From positions 1,535,943 through 1,599,942 of the forward strand of contig NW_022985552.1 in NCBI RefSeq assembly GCF_010093815.1: a DNA stretch of 64,000 bases, written 5' to 3'. The first letter of the stretch is position 1, and each line of letters begins with the position of its first letter. Source of the stretch: Pseudovirgaria hyperparasitica (lineage: Eukaryota > Ascomycota > Dothideomycetes > Acrospermales > Acrospermaceae). Shown here in pieces: positions 1 to 10,211 of this stretch. Under the pieces are notes generated by a model that worked only from the letters and a program-made list of their open reading frames with translations, was not told the DNA's origin and did no database searches. The position numbers were made by a program, and so were the translations under genes.

Positions 1-1375
1 GACCCTCCCGGAGTTGGAGTCAAGAGCGAAAGAAAATCTAGGGAGAGATGCTGGTTGAGATACTGGTTCATTGCATAGAATATGGCTCGTTTGATAGTTT
101 GATTCATTTCTGCTGTCATAGGGAAGGAGTCACAGTAACTCTTTCCCGATAGTGAATTTCCAGTCATAGAGTGAGGTTTTGTTAGTCCCATTGCTGTAAT
201 CTTTCTAACTTAGAGGTACATTTATTGATCTGATAGCGGGTAGCCAAATGTTCCTACTTGAATGGGATACTCCTAGGAGGTATCGTGTAATGTCTTAGGA
301 AGTACGGCGTCGCACTTACCGGCGGAGGTAGGCTATACTAAGCACAAGTTAAGAGTTTATCAGAGTCGGTCAATTTGTATAGTTGGTCCATCGAGGCTGA
401 TAATGAGGGGTACGAGGTTGTATTTCTCCTACCTAGGCCCGTTATCCGATATCAACCTTTTAAGCATCACATTCATCTGTTCTTTAGTACGCGGGATAGT
501 ATGACTGCAAAGGATCAAAATTTGAATCAAATGGCGACGATGGTGTGTTAATGGAATTTTCGACACGGATTATTGAGGTGATACTTAAGATAGGACTCCA
601 AGAAGGATGGGAGGTCAGACAGTGTACCACGATGCTTTTAACAATTATCTATACTCCGATGGCACTGTCTTGCATTTCATTTACTGGCCTAGGGCTTGAG
701 TTCAGGAGAGTCACATAAAATTGACAGCGCGCCTAAGGCTCTTGATGTTTCCATACATCACAACAGGCAGCGCAGATTTCATACTCCTGGTGAAGCAAAC
801 GAATAAAGAACAAGGCGATCAGATAATCTCTTACTTCTTCCAGCAGTATTTGCGCAAAGATGTGTTCAATCCCAGAGCTTCACACGGGTTAAAAACGTAT
901 TATATGGTTTTCTTATCTGTGTCGTTTAAAAAATGTCTTTCCCTTGCATCATAGCTTTGACCTCATATATCCAGAAACCAATTCAGTTATTGTGACAGCA
1001 TCATGTCATATCAATTAGCCCAAAGTTGATGCGGGGTCATCTGAAACTTTGGTAAACCTATGAACATCAACGCAACATCTAAGTGCCTTCAGATCCATAC
1101 TTTCCCTCCAGCGTGACCGTACTGTTTATAGCAGGTGGTAACGGTACAAGGGTTGGCAGATTGACAGTCTAAAGTCCTGAAGGTTGCATCCATTGATATA
1201 GGGATCCATCTGAATTGGCTCGGTCCCGCAGCACCACACCAACCTTGCTTTTTCTGCTTTCTCTGCTTCGAACGCCATCTAAATTACGAATAGACAAACA
1301 GACCTCGACGTTGTACATATAACGATTATACAATAGCCGTATTGAATGGTCTGATGATCTCTAACCCTAAACAAC
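1..1375. other. Intergenic, no gene seen
   Basis: No reading frame with recognisable protein character and no RNA gene was found. The longest open frame (721-954, plus) has no family resemblance and no coding context. Base composition is ordinary and CA/TG are not depleted, so this is not RIP-mutated DNA. The last part is presumably the promoter and 5' leader of the RCC1-repeat gene that starts at 1376. Confidence 0.6.
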
Positions 1376-2634
1376 ATGGCCCAACAAGTATGGGCTTTCG
1401 GTTTGAATTCACATGAACAAATTGCATTATCAAAGGCTGGAGACCTTGTTACACCACACTGTATGGACGCAGGAGATAACATTGGTGTTTTATATGCTGG
1501 TTGGTCCGATACTCTGAGCAAGTTACATCCCTCCTAGATCCCAAAGGATATCTCGCAAAATCGTGACTAATGTCTACAGTAAAACGAGACGGCCATCTGT
1601 ACCATTACGGAGGTATGACTGGAAGACACGCTAGAAAGCTTACAAGTCCGAGAAACTGTACAATCACCAAGTTCTTTGGTACACACGACGGTCTCCGAGG
1701 TGGCATCACCGAGCTCGGTCAGCTTGCTCTTCTCGAAAACGACACTTTCACACTTCAAGGTAGCCTCGGCACTTGTCCTCTCCTTGCGGACATTGCTTTA
1801 ATAAACTCTGGACATGTCGCTGCTGTGATCTTGACCTCACGGGTCGAGAACTGGGAGGTCCTTGAGTTCCATAACGTGACTTCCTTCATCGACTGGTATA
1901 ATACACCAATCTCTGAGGCCACTCATGTAGTCAACCTCGCAATCACAAGCAGCACAGCTGGTGAATCTAGACCCATAAGCACACCATTAGTTAGTCATAA
2001 AGGAAACGGACGCCATATCCAGCTCGTCGCCAGCTCCACCTGCTTCGCCCTCCTTACCGAATCTAACGACCGCGGGGTCGTTCGAAGCACAATCTACACA
2101 TGGGGCGAAGCTCGCTCACACAGCGCTCTAGGCAGATCGGTTGATGAGCATAATCCACCGACCAGCCCAGGAAGTGTCTCTGCCCTCGAGGGTCTGCGCA
2201 TCTCGAAGATCGCCAGTGGAGGCTACATGAGCGCGGCTCTAACTGAAGACAGAGACCTATACCTCTGGGGACAAGCGCAACCAGGTCGTGGCCTGCTGAT
2301 CGATGACATGAGAGCTCACAATGATGATGACGTCAAGCTGGCGAATGTCATTTCACCGTCCGAACAGGGAGACACGATGGATATACGGGATGTGGCCGTC
2401 GGAAACGGCCATGTTGTTGTCATCACACAAGATCGACGAGTATTCGTTGCGGGAAGCAATACGAATGGACAGCTAGGTACAGGAGACGCCGAAGCTTTCG
2501 TACCATACTGGAAGGAGATCAACCTTCTGCGTGAAATAGCTTTGGGTGTGGTTTGTGGAGACAAGACAACCTATGTTGAAACGATCAGGGGTCACATCGC
2601 GTTGGGCTCTGGTCATGCTGAAGCGAATGTTTAG
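1376..2634 (+). CDS. RCC1-repeat (beta-propeller) protein, two exons with a GC-AG intron
   Basis: Predicted exons are 1376-1517 and 1580-2634, giving 398 residues. RCC1-type blades are seen as WAFGLNSHEQIA (residues 6-17), YTWGEARSHSALG (about 218), YLWGQ (about 274) and VFVAGSNTNGQLGTG (about 334), the usual W/Y-x-W/F-G...G-Q-L-G pattern. Proteins of this size with few RCC1 repeats include yeast Ats1; the exact role here is unknown. The upstream exon is needed because it supplies the first blade motif. The frame joins only if the donor is GCAAGT at 1518, a GC-AG intron of 62 bp with branch gactaat and acceptor tacag. The junction codon is Ile (A|TA), giving WSDTLIKRDGHLYHYGG. A frame-only prediction starting at 1570 would lose the first 48 residues. 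Family assignment is firm, cellular role is not. Confidence 0.82.
1518..1579 (+). other. GC-AG intron of the RCC1-repeat gene
   Basis: The donor is GCAAGT rather than GT. It is followed by a good branch site (gactaat) and tacag. Nearby GT dinucleotides either break the frame (1522) or match the donor consensus poorly (1500). Confidence 0.65.
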
Positions 2635-3307
2635 CTTATGGATAGGGATTTGAAGTAGAGGGATTCAAACAGCCTTCAAACCAGTCCACTCACGGATTGA
2701 ATGCAAATTGTCGTACTTGAACTCATCGCATAACGCTGTAAATGCTTGAACTTTTTTCTCCGCACCTCGGAAGTGATGCATTCGGTAAGTAGTATGAGGC
2801 CTCGAGCCTCGAGCCCGGCTTCCTACGAGATGGTAGTCGTTATGTTGATACCCGTCAGTCCTCCAGCTCGAACAATTTCCAAGAAACATAGTTGCGTTCT
2901 GATGGCAGGAGAATATATCGTAAATTAGCCAAATGCGACCACACAGGAACCGGAAAGTAGTTGCAGGAAGGATTTAAAGTATAAGAGAAGGCGTGGCATT
3001 GTGAAATGATCCATATGTAGTTAGCATCTGTTATTTCATGGTTGGAACATGCTATGTAAAATATTGAGGGGCAATCATCTTTATATACTCATCACTTACA
3101 CGTAAAGGCAAATGGGGCAGTCAACGACACTATTTTGTCATGTCAATGCATCACCAGAATCAAACAGAATCGGAACCAAAACATCGATACACAGGACCAA
3201 GTTTTCTTTCACGGGGTGCTTAGAGAGGTCTATATTCCTTCTTTAATGCTGGATACATAGTGAATATTCAAAAGACAACTGCCCTCACATAGCCACTCTA
3301 CCAAAGC
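2635..3307. other. Convergent intergenic region
   Basis: This is the space between the 3' ends of the RCC1-repeat gene (plus) and the SART1 gene (minus). A 74-codon minus-strand frame (2665-2889) ends in a hydrophilic stretch, but it has no recognised family and no clear upstream exon. I treat it as unproven. Nothing else is seen. Confidence 0.45.
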
Positions 3308-5275
3308 CTACTTCGAACCCTTCGGTCGTTGCTCTGTAGTCTGGTCCGATGCGTTATAGTTCATGGCTCTATGCTGGCTACTATCCAGCGAATTCTGTGC
3401 CATGCGACGCTTCTCATCTTCAATCTTCTTCAGGGTCTTCTCAGTCTTACCTTTGCCACTGCCTTTGCCATGGAACTGGTGACTCAAATGTTTGAAAGCG
3501 TCTTTTTGGCCTAGACTGCGGCCATACTCGTCGTGATACTTTAGCTCGACAGTAGGTCGGTACTCGTGACTGAAAATCTCGGCTAGTCTGCGGGATTCTT
3601 GGTGATCGCGCTGTGCGTTTGTGTTCCGGGCACGCTCCTCGCGGTCTTTGACAGTCATATGATCTAATCGGCCGCTTTGCCTCTCGCGCTCGCGCTGCAG
3701 TTTACCTTGGCGCTCTGCTTCATTTTCCGCTTTTTTCTTGTGTGCTAAAAAGTCTTGTCGTCGTCGTTGGGCTTCACTGAGCTCCAAGGCATTCGCGCCG
3801 TCTACGAGGCCGCGGTCCTTGAGAAGCTTCATGGTTGCACCTATGCCGGAGCTGACTGTGGCCTCATCTTCAAGACCAGCATTTCCGACCTCTGTGGAGA
3901 CACTATGGTATGGCTTGGCATCGGGTAGCTCTTCACCTTCTTCGAGATCGTCCTTGAGCTCCATATTGACATCTTCGTGCAGATCCGTCCTCCCGACACT
4001 TTGAGGGCGGCTTTCTGATTTAACGTCGGGGGGTGAAGTATCGGGCCTTTCTAGGTTTGAGACAAACCGCGATGTCTCGTCAATGATCAAACCAGGTCCC
4101 TCTTCGTCCCCGTCCTCTGCTGTGTCCATAGCATCTGGCGTGACGGACACCTCTTCGCGAATCTGCTTGGCTAAATCTTCGGGTCGCAACTTCTTCCGTT
4201 TCTTTAATGCTTCGCGTCTCTGTTGAGCTAGCTTCAATTGCAGATCATCATCGTCAAATGAATTGCTGTCGAACATGACCTTTTTTGGTGCGTCTGTGTC
4301 CATAGCTTCTGCTTCGACGCTTTCGGTTGAGCCATTCATCGGGAAATCGTCGTCCTCATCAACCACCTTCTTTCGCGAATGCTTTGTTTTCTTTTTCTTT
4401 GGTTTCTTCACTTTCACTCCAGTGGACTCAGCATAATCAGATATGGGCGCAGTTCCTTCGTTGATAATATCAAGAGATATGGTGACCCCTTTGCGTGTCG
4501 TCGAACCAGCTTGAGCAGCCTGAGCGGCTTCGATCGTACTACCTGAACCATCCAAGGTGAAGCGTTTGCTTTTTTTCGCTGGACCATCTACATCATCATA
4601 TTGGGCAAGTAAAGACTTGCTACCGTCTCCGTTCTCATCGTTTGGATCGTAGATTCGTTTGCGTTTCTTGTTTTCAAGGCGCTCCTTCAACTTTTCTTGA
4701 TCCTTCAATGCGGCATTCTCGAGCTCATCTTCTTCCTCGGAATCTTCGACGCCAGCATCTTTGAGGGTCAGGATCTGTTCTGTGCCTTCATCGAAGTTCT
4801 CAAAGTCGTGACCAACTTTGACGCCTCTCAAATCTGCAGCTGTATAGTCGATTTGATTTTCCCGCTCAGCAAGTTCCTCTTGCAACTTTCGTGTCCTATC
4901 CTTCTCTAACTTTTTTTGACGCTTCTTCTGCCCCATGAGCCAGCTTTTGGTGTCCATCTCATTCTCGTCCGCCTCTCCAAGACCTTTACCTTGGAGCTTA
5001 GCGCTGAGCTGTGCTCGTTCTCTTTCCTTCCGTAGCCTCTCTTTCTTGGCCTGACGCTCCTCCTCAGCTCGCCGTTGAGCTTCCAGTCTTTCCCAATTAC
5101 TATCCGCCGCGGCCTGGCGCGAATTGACAGTACTGGCAACTTCTTCGTTGGGGCTGGTATTAGACTTAGACTCCTTGAAGACTGGTCCATGTACGATTGG
5201 AGCACCTGGCACCGGAAGTGGGTCGTAACCCATTGCAATGCGCACACGGTTCATGGCTTCGATGTCGTCCGCCAT
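3308..5275 (-). CDS. SNU66: U4/U6.U5 tri-snRNP protein Snu66/SART1
   Basis: A single-exon gene of 655 residues. The start is the ATG at 5275 (MADDIEAMNRVRIAMG); the open frame extends 30 residues further upstream, but that part is unlike the family. Residues about 3-22 (DIEAMNRVRIAMGYDPLPVP) match the HIND element, through which Snu66/SART1 binds the ubiquitin-like protein Hub1/UBL5. Further family hallmarks are DTKSWLMGQKK (about 108), the block DLRGVKVGHDFENFDEG followed by EQILTLKD (about 146-170), DELENAALKD, and the C-terminal EYRPTVELKYHDEYGRSL. The protein is highly charged, with Lys/Glu coiled-coil and nuclear-localisation-like clusters. It acts in the nucleus as a tri-snRNP bridge needed before spliceosome activation. 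One HIND copy is visible. The 5' end faces the 3' end of the Pth2 gene. Confidence 0.93.
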   Translation of the reverse strand: MADDIEAMNRVRIAMGYDPLPVPGAPIVHGPVFKESKSNTSPNEEVASTVNSRQAAADSNWERLEAQRRAEEERQAKKERLRKERERAQLSAKLQGKGLGEADENEMDTKSWLMGQKKRQKKLEKDRTRKLQEELAERENQIDYTAADLRGVKVGHDFENFDEGTEQILTLKDAGVEDSEEEDELENAALKDQEKLKERLENKKRKRIYDPNDENGDGSKSLLAQYDDVDGPAKKSKRFTLDGSGSTIEAAQAAQAGSTTRKGVTISLDIINEGTAPISDYAESTGVKVKKPKKKKTKHSRKKVVDEDDDFPMNGSTESVEAEAMDTDAPKKVMFDSNSFDDDDLQLKLAQQRREALKKRKKLRPEDLAKQIREEVSVTPDAMDTAEDGDEEGPGLIIDETSRFVSNLERPDTSPPDVKSESRPQSVGRTDLHEDVNMELKDDLEEGEELPDAKPYHSVSTEVGNAGLEDEATVSSGIGATMKLLKDRGLVDGANALELSEAQRRRQDFLAHKKKAENEAERQGKLQRERERQSGRLDHMTVKDREERARNTNAQRDHQESRRLAEIFSHEYRPTVELKYHDEYGRSLGQKDAFKHLSHQFHGKGSGKGKTEKTLKKIEDEKRRMAQNSLDSSQHRAMNYNASDQTTEQRPKGSK

Positions 5276-6018
5276 TTTGCTAGGTCCGGGTGAATTTGTC
5301 CAGATCAGACTTTGAGCGGTGCAGCAAACTGGAAAAGAAGTATTGCTTGGGTGGAAGAGGAGCAAGTCTGCGTACCTACATGTTGACAGTGGAGGTGGAC
5401 CTGTGTAACTAGGGTGGTCGGTAGCTTTAAAATCACGCTAGTGCTAGCGCCACGCGAGGCGAGACTTTTTTTTCTATAAGAGCTCGTTTTCCCTCAGACT
5501 TTTTTTCACATCATCAGACTTGTGTCCAGCGATCCTGACAGCTTCTTCGGACGCCAACAGTTGATTTCTGGACAGTTCGCTACACACCGGAAATGGATGA
5601 CATCCTCAAATGATGTCAGCCCGGGCGACAGGTCTCAGAGAAATAATCGAACGTGGAGCTTGAGCTCCCCGTAAGGGTTGAGCTCAGTGAAGCGCAAGAT
5701 GGGCGTTATATTCCAAATCATGGTCGAGGCCGTTGGCTCTTGAGACTCGAGGAAAACCATCCGCCTACATAACACCAATCTCTCCACTGCCCTCTTTGAC
5801 TTGCTAAGTCATTGAGCCGGTCGTGACAACATTCTGAACATCCCGTTCCTATGGCATCTTCTTCCTACTACCTGTCAGCTCCAAAGTACTCACAGACCAT
5901 ATAGAGTTATTCGGCCATATCGACTGAGCGCCTCGTCGACTCCTCGCATCCTCACATGTTCTCGCGCACTTTGAGCATTTACTTCATGGCGTCATGTCAT
6001 TATATTTGTAAATCTATA
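5276..6018. other. Intergenic between SART1 5' end and Pth2 3' end
   Basis: Contains the SART1 promoter/leader, including a T-rich stretch near 5466-5475 and 5498-5507, and the 3' flank of the Pth2 gene. No open frame or RNA gene can be supported. Confidence 0.5.
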
Positions 6019-6689
6019 TCACAATAACTTCAGGTGACCAGTGACTTGATCTATCACACTCTTCGGTCCTGGCCCTATACCAAGCACGGTCGCACTCCCG
6101 CTAGCTATTTGTGTTCGTCCTGCATCATGTATGACCTGCGCACATAGTCCTAAGCTGGTTGCCTGCGCCTGCAACATTTCCATATCCTCCTCGCTCTTAA
6201 CTTGTAGGGCCACCTTCATCTGACCATATCGTTCCCAGCGCTTAAGCATTGTCGAGTTTGGAGACTTTCGTAGGAAGTGCTTGTAGCAGGCGAGGGTCGC
6301 ATGTCCACACTGAGCTGCAATCTTGCCTGTAGAGATGTCAGTCGAGTTGGAGGGCGGTACTGACGCAGACAGCTACCTTTTGTCATGCCCAAGTCTGTCC
6401 GTACCACTAGCACAAGCTTGCATTCCTCATTGGCAGCGAAATCCTTGATCTCTTGGTCCTCGTCACTCGTCTTCCATTCATTGCGGAGTTTTTCATAATC
6501 CTCATCGCCGGAGCTATCAGATGTGTGACTCTTTAATTCCCTTGCACCATTCTTCGAGCCGCCGAATATGCCTATTGAAGAAGCTTGACCCAGGAAATAG
6601 CCTGTGATACCGGCAACAAGGGCGGCAGCGAATGCGAGGGCGGCAGCTGACGGAGGTATAGGCGGTATGTGGTCCTGAGAAATAGCCAT
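6019..6689 (-). CDS. PTH2: Peptidyl-tRNA hydrolase 2 (membrane-anchored)
   Basis: Exons are 6377-6689 and 6019-6326 on the minus strand (intron 50 bp, GTAGCT...CTACAG), giving 206 residues. An N-terminal hydrophobic segment (about residues 14-36, Ala/Leu-rich, ending GYFLGQ) is followed by an acidic linker and the Pth2 fold from about residue 88. There CKLVLVVRTDLGMTKGKIAA and QCGHATLACYKHFL are the family signature, and the C-terminus has AGRTQIASGS and VLGIGPGPKSVID. The enzyme releases tRNA from peptidyl-tRNA. Homologues with this anchor sit in the mitochondrial outer membrane. It is divergent from the bL28m gene, with 248 bp between the two ATGs, so both mitochondrial-translation genes could share a promoter. 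Confidence 0.93.
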
Positions 6690-6937
6690 GATCTGAGATT
6701 CGAATACTCTTGAAGAGCGGAAGTGTAGTCGACACGTTTAGGATAATTATAGACAACTGTGGATCTGAAGTTGCTGAAGACGCTGCCGGATCCACCGTAC
6801 TAGCGCGAAATCGCTCCGCAACTCAGCGACGGCAAAACTTCACCTCCGAAATCCCATCAATTATATACAGATCGAGGCATCTAACATCCCTCTGACAGCC
6901 ACGGGCGGGCTGTCAATACTAACGAGATACGCTCGTA
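6690..6937. promoter_or_regulatory. Shared divergent promoter, Pth2 / bL28m
   Basis: 248 bp separate the start codons of two oppositely transcribed genes, both tied to mitochondrial translation. No specific factor site was identified. The promoter role is inferred from layout only. Confidence 0.5.
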
Positions 6938-8176
6938 ATGGCCACTCGACTACCATATAGGCTTACGCAGCCCTCGAACGTCCGTCGGATTTCCACCACC
7001 GCGAGAGCCTACACAACCGTTCAAGCCGTAGACAAGACGAAGCCAGTCGAATACAAAGATCAACTATGGCAACGACTTGAACCCCCTTCATATCCATATG
7101 GCGAACCCAGACACTACAAACAATCAAACAGAGGACTTTATGGTGGTCTACGCGTCCAAGTGGGAAACAATGTTTCCGACAAAACAAAAACAAAAACTCG
7201 CAGGACATGGTATCCGAACATCGTACGAAAAAGATTGTTCTCGGTGGCATTGAATCAACACATTCCCTTGAAGGTAGCAGCCCGCGTCATAAGGACAATA
7301 GATAAGGTTGGCGGTCTAGACGAGTACCTGCTCGGAGACAAGCCAGCACGGATAAAGGAGCTCGGCGTGTTTGGTTGGAGGCTCCGCTGGATCATCATGA
7401 ACACTCCGTCCGTACGAATGCGAATGGGACAGCAGGCGAAGGCAATGGGGGTCGAGGACAACGTGCGTTTCGAGAGGGGCTGGATGACACGTGATGAGAT
7501 ATATCAATATCTCAAGGAGCAGTTCCAAATAAAAGTAGCACGTCAACGGGCCGAATTAGCAGAACTTGCGGGGAAAGCAGAAGTTCAATTGAACGGTCTA
7601 GCAGGACTCTCGGAAGTGACAGAATCTGAAGTAGCAGAACTCGCTAAAATGGCAGACGGTCTTGCTGTAGACGGTCTTGCTGCGGCAGAGGCGGTATCAA
7701 ACATCAACGATGGGAGCGTGGACTCAAAGAAGGCATACAAAGTCTTCAGGGACATTGAACAACAGACAAAACCTGTCATTATCAAGGTTCATGACCTAAA
7801 TGGCAGAAGAGGCCGACGAGTACAGAAGTACGACATGACGGTCCTGTCAAATAAGTCATTGGTAGATCATGAGCACCACATGCTACATGCGGCTTATCTT
7901 GAGACGGCTACGAAACCTCTGGTCGAAAGAGCGCTACCAGGTCGTTTGGATGGGACGCAAAACTTGAAGGATAAGCACAGGTATATCGGTGAAGGCCGAC
8001 CAAGATCACTCGACAGACAAGAAATGAACGCATCGATTGATGAATTGGAGCCATCTGTGATGGAGCAACCCGCGCCTGTCTCAGGCCCATCTGGACAGGA
8101 CACACGTACGGTGGGGCAGAAACTTAAGGATTTTTTCTCACGAGTGAGCAAGGAACATACAATATTTAAAAAGTGA
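6938..8176 (+). CDS. MRPL24: Mitochondrial large ribosomal subunit protein bL28m
   Basis: An intronless 412-residue frame. The N-terminus is a mitochondrial presequence (basic, Ser/Thr-rich, no acids for the first 30 residues). The bL28 core runs from about residue 60: RGLYGGLRVQVGNNVS, then KTRRTWYPNIVRKRLFS, which is typical of bL28 in fungal mitoribosomes. Conserved fungal extensions follow (RTIDKVGGLDEYLLGD, GVFGWRLRWIIMNTP). An insertion at about 205-255 is rich in Ala/Glu/Leu with an imperfect repeat of AELA/GLA units. The C-terminal 130 residues are hydrophilic. From memory this is clearly longer than the yeast homologue. It lies in the mitochondrial matrix ribosome. The ATG at 6938 is chosen because it starts the presequence. 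Confidence 0.92.
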   Translation: MATRLPYRLTQPSNVRRISTTARAYTTVQAVDKTKPVEYKDQLWQRLEPPSYPYGEPRHYKQSNRGLYGGLRVQVGNNVSDKTKTKTRRTWYPNIVRKRLFSVALNQHIPLKVAARVIRTIDKVGGLDEYLLGDKPARIKELGVFGWRLRWIIMNTPSVRMRMGQQAKAMGVEDNVRFERGWMTRDEIYQYLKEQFQIKVARQRAELAELAGKAEVQLNGLAGLSEVTESEVAELAKMADGLAVDGLAAAEAVSNINDGSVDSKKAYKVFRDIEQQTKPVIIKVHDLNGRRGRRVQKYDMTVLSNKSLVDHEHHMLHAAYLETATKPLVERALPGRLDGTQNLKDKHRYIGEGRPRSLDRQEMNASIDELEPSVMEQPAPVSGPSGQDTRTVGQKLKDFFSRVSKEHTIFKK

Positions 8177-8488
8177 TGCTACAGAGTGAGGAATATCCTG
8201 TGAGCTGTTACGAGTGGACCTGCTGTATATAATAGTTCCTTTCATCCCCTCCTGTATTTCATACGAGTTAGACGAACATAATTTGCTCGTGCAGCAATAC
8301 TTTGACCACCCTTCGCATGTTCTCGCTTTCGACTGGTTTAGCTTTGAAGAAGTTTGTCCTGCGTGGCTGATACTCGCGATGTTTGCTTGGTGTGAAAGAA
8401 TTGACAGCTGGCCCAATGAAATGTCGTTTCAGGAATTTGGTTGAGTTATAGAATTGTATTTGCAATTTCCAAAATTGTACTAACATTA

Positions 8489-8722
8489 CTAAATGTTCCC
8501 TGATGCGAACTTATCTTTACCTAGCATTGCATGGTATAGGGCGATCATCTGCCTGACAAAGTCTTGGCGTTCCGTAAGCACTTCGAGCTGCCCCAGAGTC
8601 GAGCTATTTGCATCGCCTTGCGATAACAATGTTCCTTGAACAATCCATAGTTCACTCTCAAACCTTCTTTTTATCACCTTAATACTTTCGACCACTCTCT
8701 CTTGCCATTTGACTCTCTCCAT
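8489..8722 (-). CDS. Possible small helical protein, unproven
   Basis: A 77-codon minus-strand frame (MERVKWQERVVESIKVIKRR at the start) predicted to be largely helical, with heptad-like spacing. The open frame continues about 12 codons upstream of the ATG, so the true N-terminus could come from a spliced exon further upstream. A second open frame there (8674-8895) ends near a GTAAGA, but I could not make a frame-keeping junction. I recognise no family. It lies head to head with the thioredoxin-like gene at 8905. It could be a real short gene or chance. Confidence 0.3.
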   Translation of the reverse strand: MERVKWQERVVESIKVIKRRFESELWIVQGTLLSQGDANSSTLGQLEVLTERQDFVRQMIALYHAMLGKDKFASGNI

Positions 8723-8904
8723 ATCATCCCTAGATTGAAGGATAGCCTGGTGGTCATCTTACTCTGTGCTGATTCGTCGCGCTCCTCACCAATCCCGCGT
8801 GTCGCCTGCATGCTTACAGCATCCGCATAGTTTCTATCAGGCGTCCATCTCGACTTCAACCTCTTTCGCACGCCCAAACTCAGAAAAGTGCGCATCCAAT
8901 AACC

Positions 8905-9819
8905 ATGCGTTTTTCCTCAACTCTGGTATTTGCGTTGTCTGCGCTCGCTGTTGCTGAGGAGCAAGCTCCGCTTGCAGACAAGGTCAAGGGATGGTTTAAC
9001 AAGGCTCAGTCTTACGTGTCCTCTGCTGTTCCCGCGCCGTCCCACCTAATTGACGCCGGCGCTGCGAAGGTTGCCTCTGCTGTGGTCTCACCTATCAACC
9101 GGGAGAACTGGAAGACCGTAATTCGTCCTACATCAGCGCTGAGCGAAGGTCCTGAAGAATGGGTAGTGTACGTCACTGGCGGTAACACGACCTGCTTCGG
9201 ACGATGCGCCAATGCGACGAAAGCATGGAACGTATGTCATGCTATTCTACGTACATAACATTGTACAGTAGCTAACAGTAATAGGAATCTGTCGCACTCA
9301 TGTCTCCCAACCCGAAGCGTCCCAACTTTGCAATTCTCGATTGTGAAGAAGATCCAATACTCTGCAATGCCTGGGCTGTTGGTCCTCCGGCTCTTTACTA
9401 CATCCTTCTCCCGAAGCCTCTGCCTGATCAATCCAAACCCTCAACCACTGTATATTATATTCCCATGAACCGCACCTCCATCACCGCTCGCGAGATCACC
9501 AAGCTCGTTGCCGAGAAGGGCTACCAGGATTTCAAGCCGTATGAGGGACCATATCATCCGTTCGACGGTCTTTTAGCGCAATTCGGTCTTGATATTCCAC
9601 TTGCCTACGTTAGCTGGGGTTTCTCTAAACTGCCATCATGGGCACCAATGATTATAATCTCATTCTTGAGCCGTTCTTTCATGTGAGTACCACATTGTTT
9701 CAATCGAATTATACTGTGCGTCTGAACTAATACACGTTCTCAGGGGACGAAGGATGAATCCAAATCGTGGTGCTGGAACAGCTGGTGCTGCCCCCGCAGG
9801 AGCTGCTCCCGCTAGGTGA
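8905..9819 (+). CDS. ER/secretory thioredoxin-fold-like membrane protein
   Basis: Exons are 8905-9231, 9285-9682 and 9744-9819 (introns 53 and 61 bp, GTATGT and GTGAGT donors), 266 residues. A signal peptide (MRFSSTLVFALSALAVAEEQ) is followed by an amphipathic segment and a domain beginning EEWVVYVTGGNTTCFGRC. This reads like the first strand and active-site turn of a thioredoxin fold, but with CxxxC rather than CxxC. There are two likely N-glycosylation sites (NTT, NAT). Near the C-terminus about 20 hydrophobic residues (WAPMIIISFLSRSFM) precede a short basic, Gly/Ala-rich tail, suggesting a type I ER or Golgi membrane protein. No KDEL/HDEL is present. Function is unknown; a redox or chaperone role is inference. 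Confidence 0.72.
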
Positions 9820-10211
9820 TACCACTCATCCACGGTGCTGCGCCATCTCACTCTATAACCGAGGAATGAAGTCGACGACCTAAACCCCCATCTATCATCT
9901 AAGGCTGTACCAACTGGATACGATTAAGACGGTATTGTATCAGTGGACAATTCTAGACATACCACAGCGGAGAAGGAAAATTGTGCTATAATATATGTAG
10001 ATGATCAACGCATACAGTTCAATTAATATATAATTGTTGATTGGCCTGCCCAACCACTGCATGCAAGTAGCCATACTGAGCATTTTAGTAAAGTTCAAGT
10101 TGGAGTGCGGATGACTAAGCCATATTTCACTACAGTAGTACGGCCCGGCCGTCAAACAGCCCGTCGCGAAATTTCCAGTTGCTAACCTCTTAAGTATTCC
10201 CGCCAATCTTC
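9820..10211. other. Intergenic
   Basis: 3' flank of the thioredoxin-like gene and promoter of the mL61 gene. No additional gene or structured RNA is seen. Confidence 0.5.

Noticed and set aside
2665-2889. 74-codon minus-strand frame
   Set aside because: No family, no clear promoter or upstream exon; sits in a convergent 3' region.
5276-5365. N-terminal extension of the SART1 open frame
   Set aside because: The 30 residues are unlike the family, while the Met at 5275 begins the conserved HIND element.
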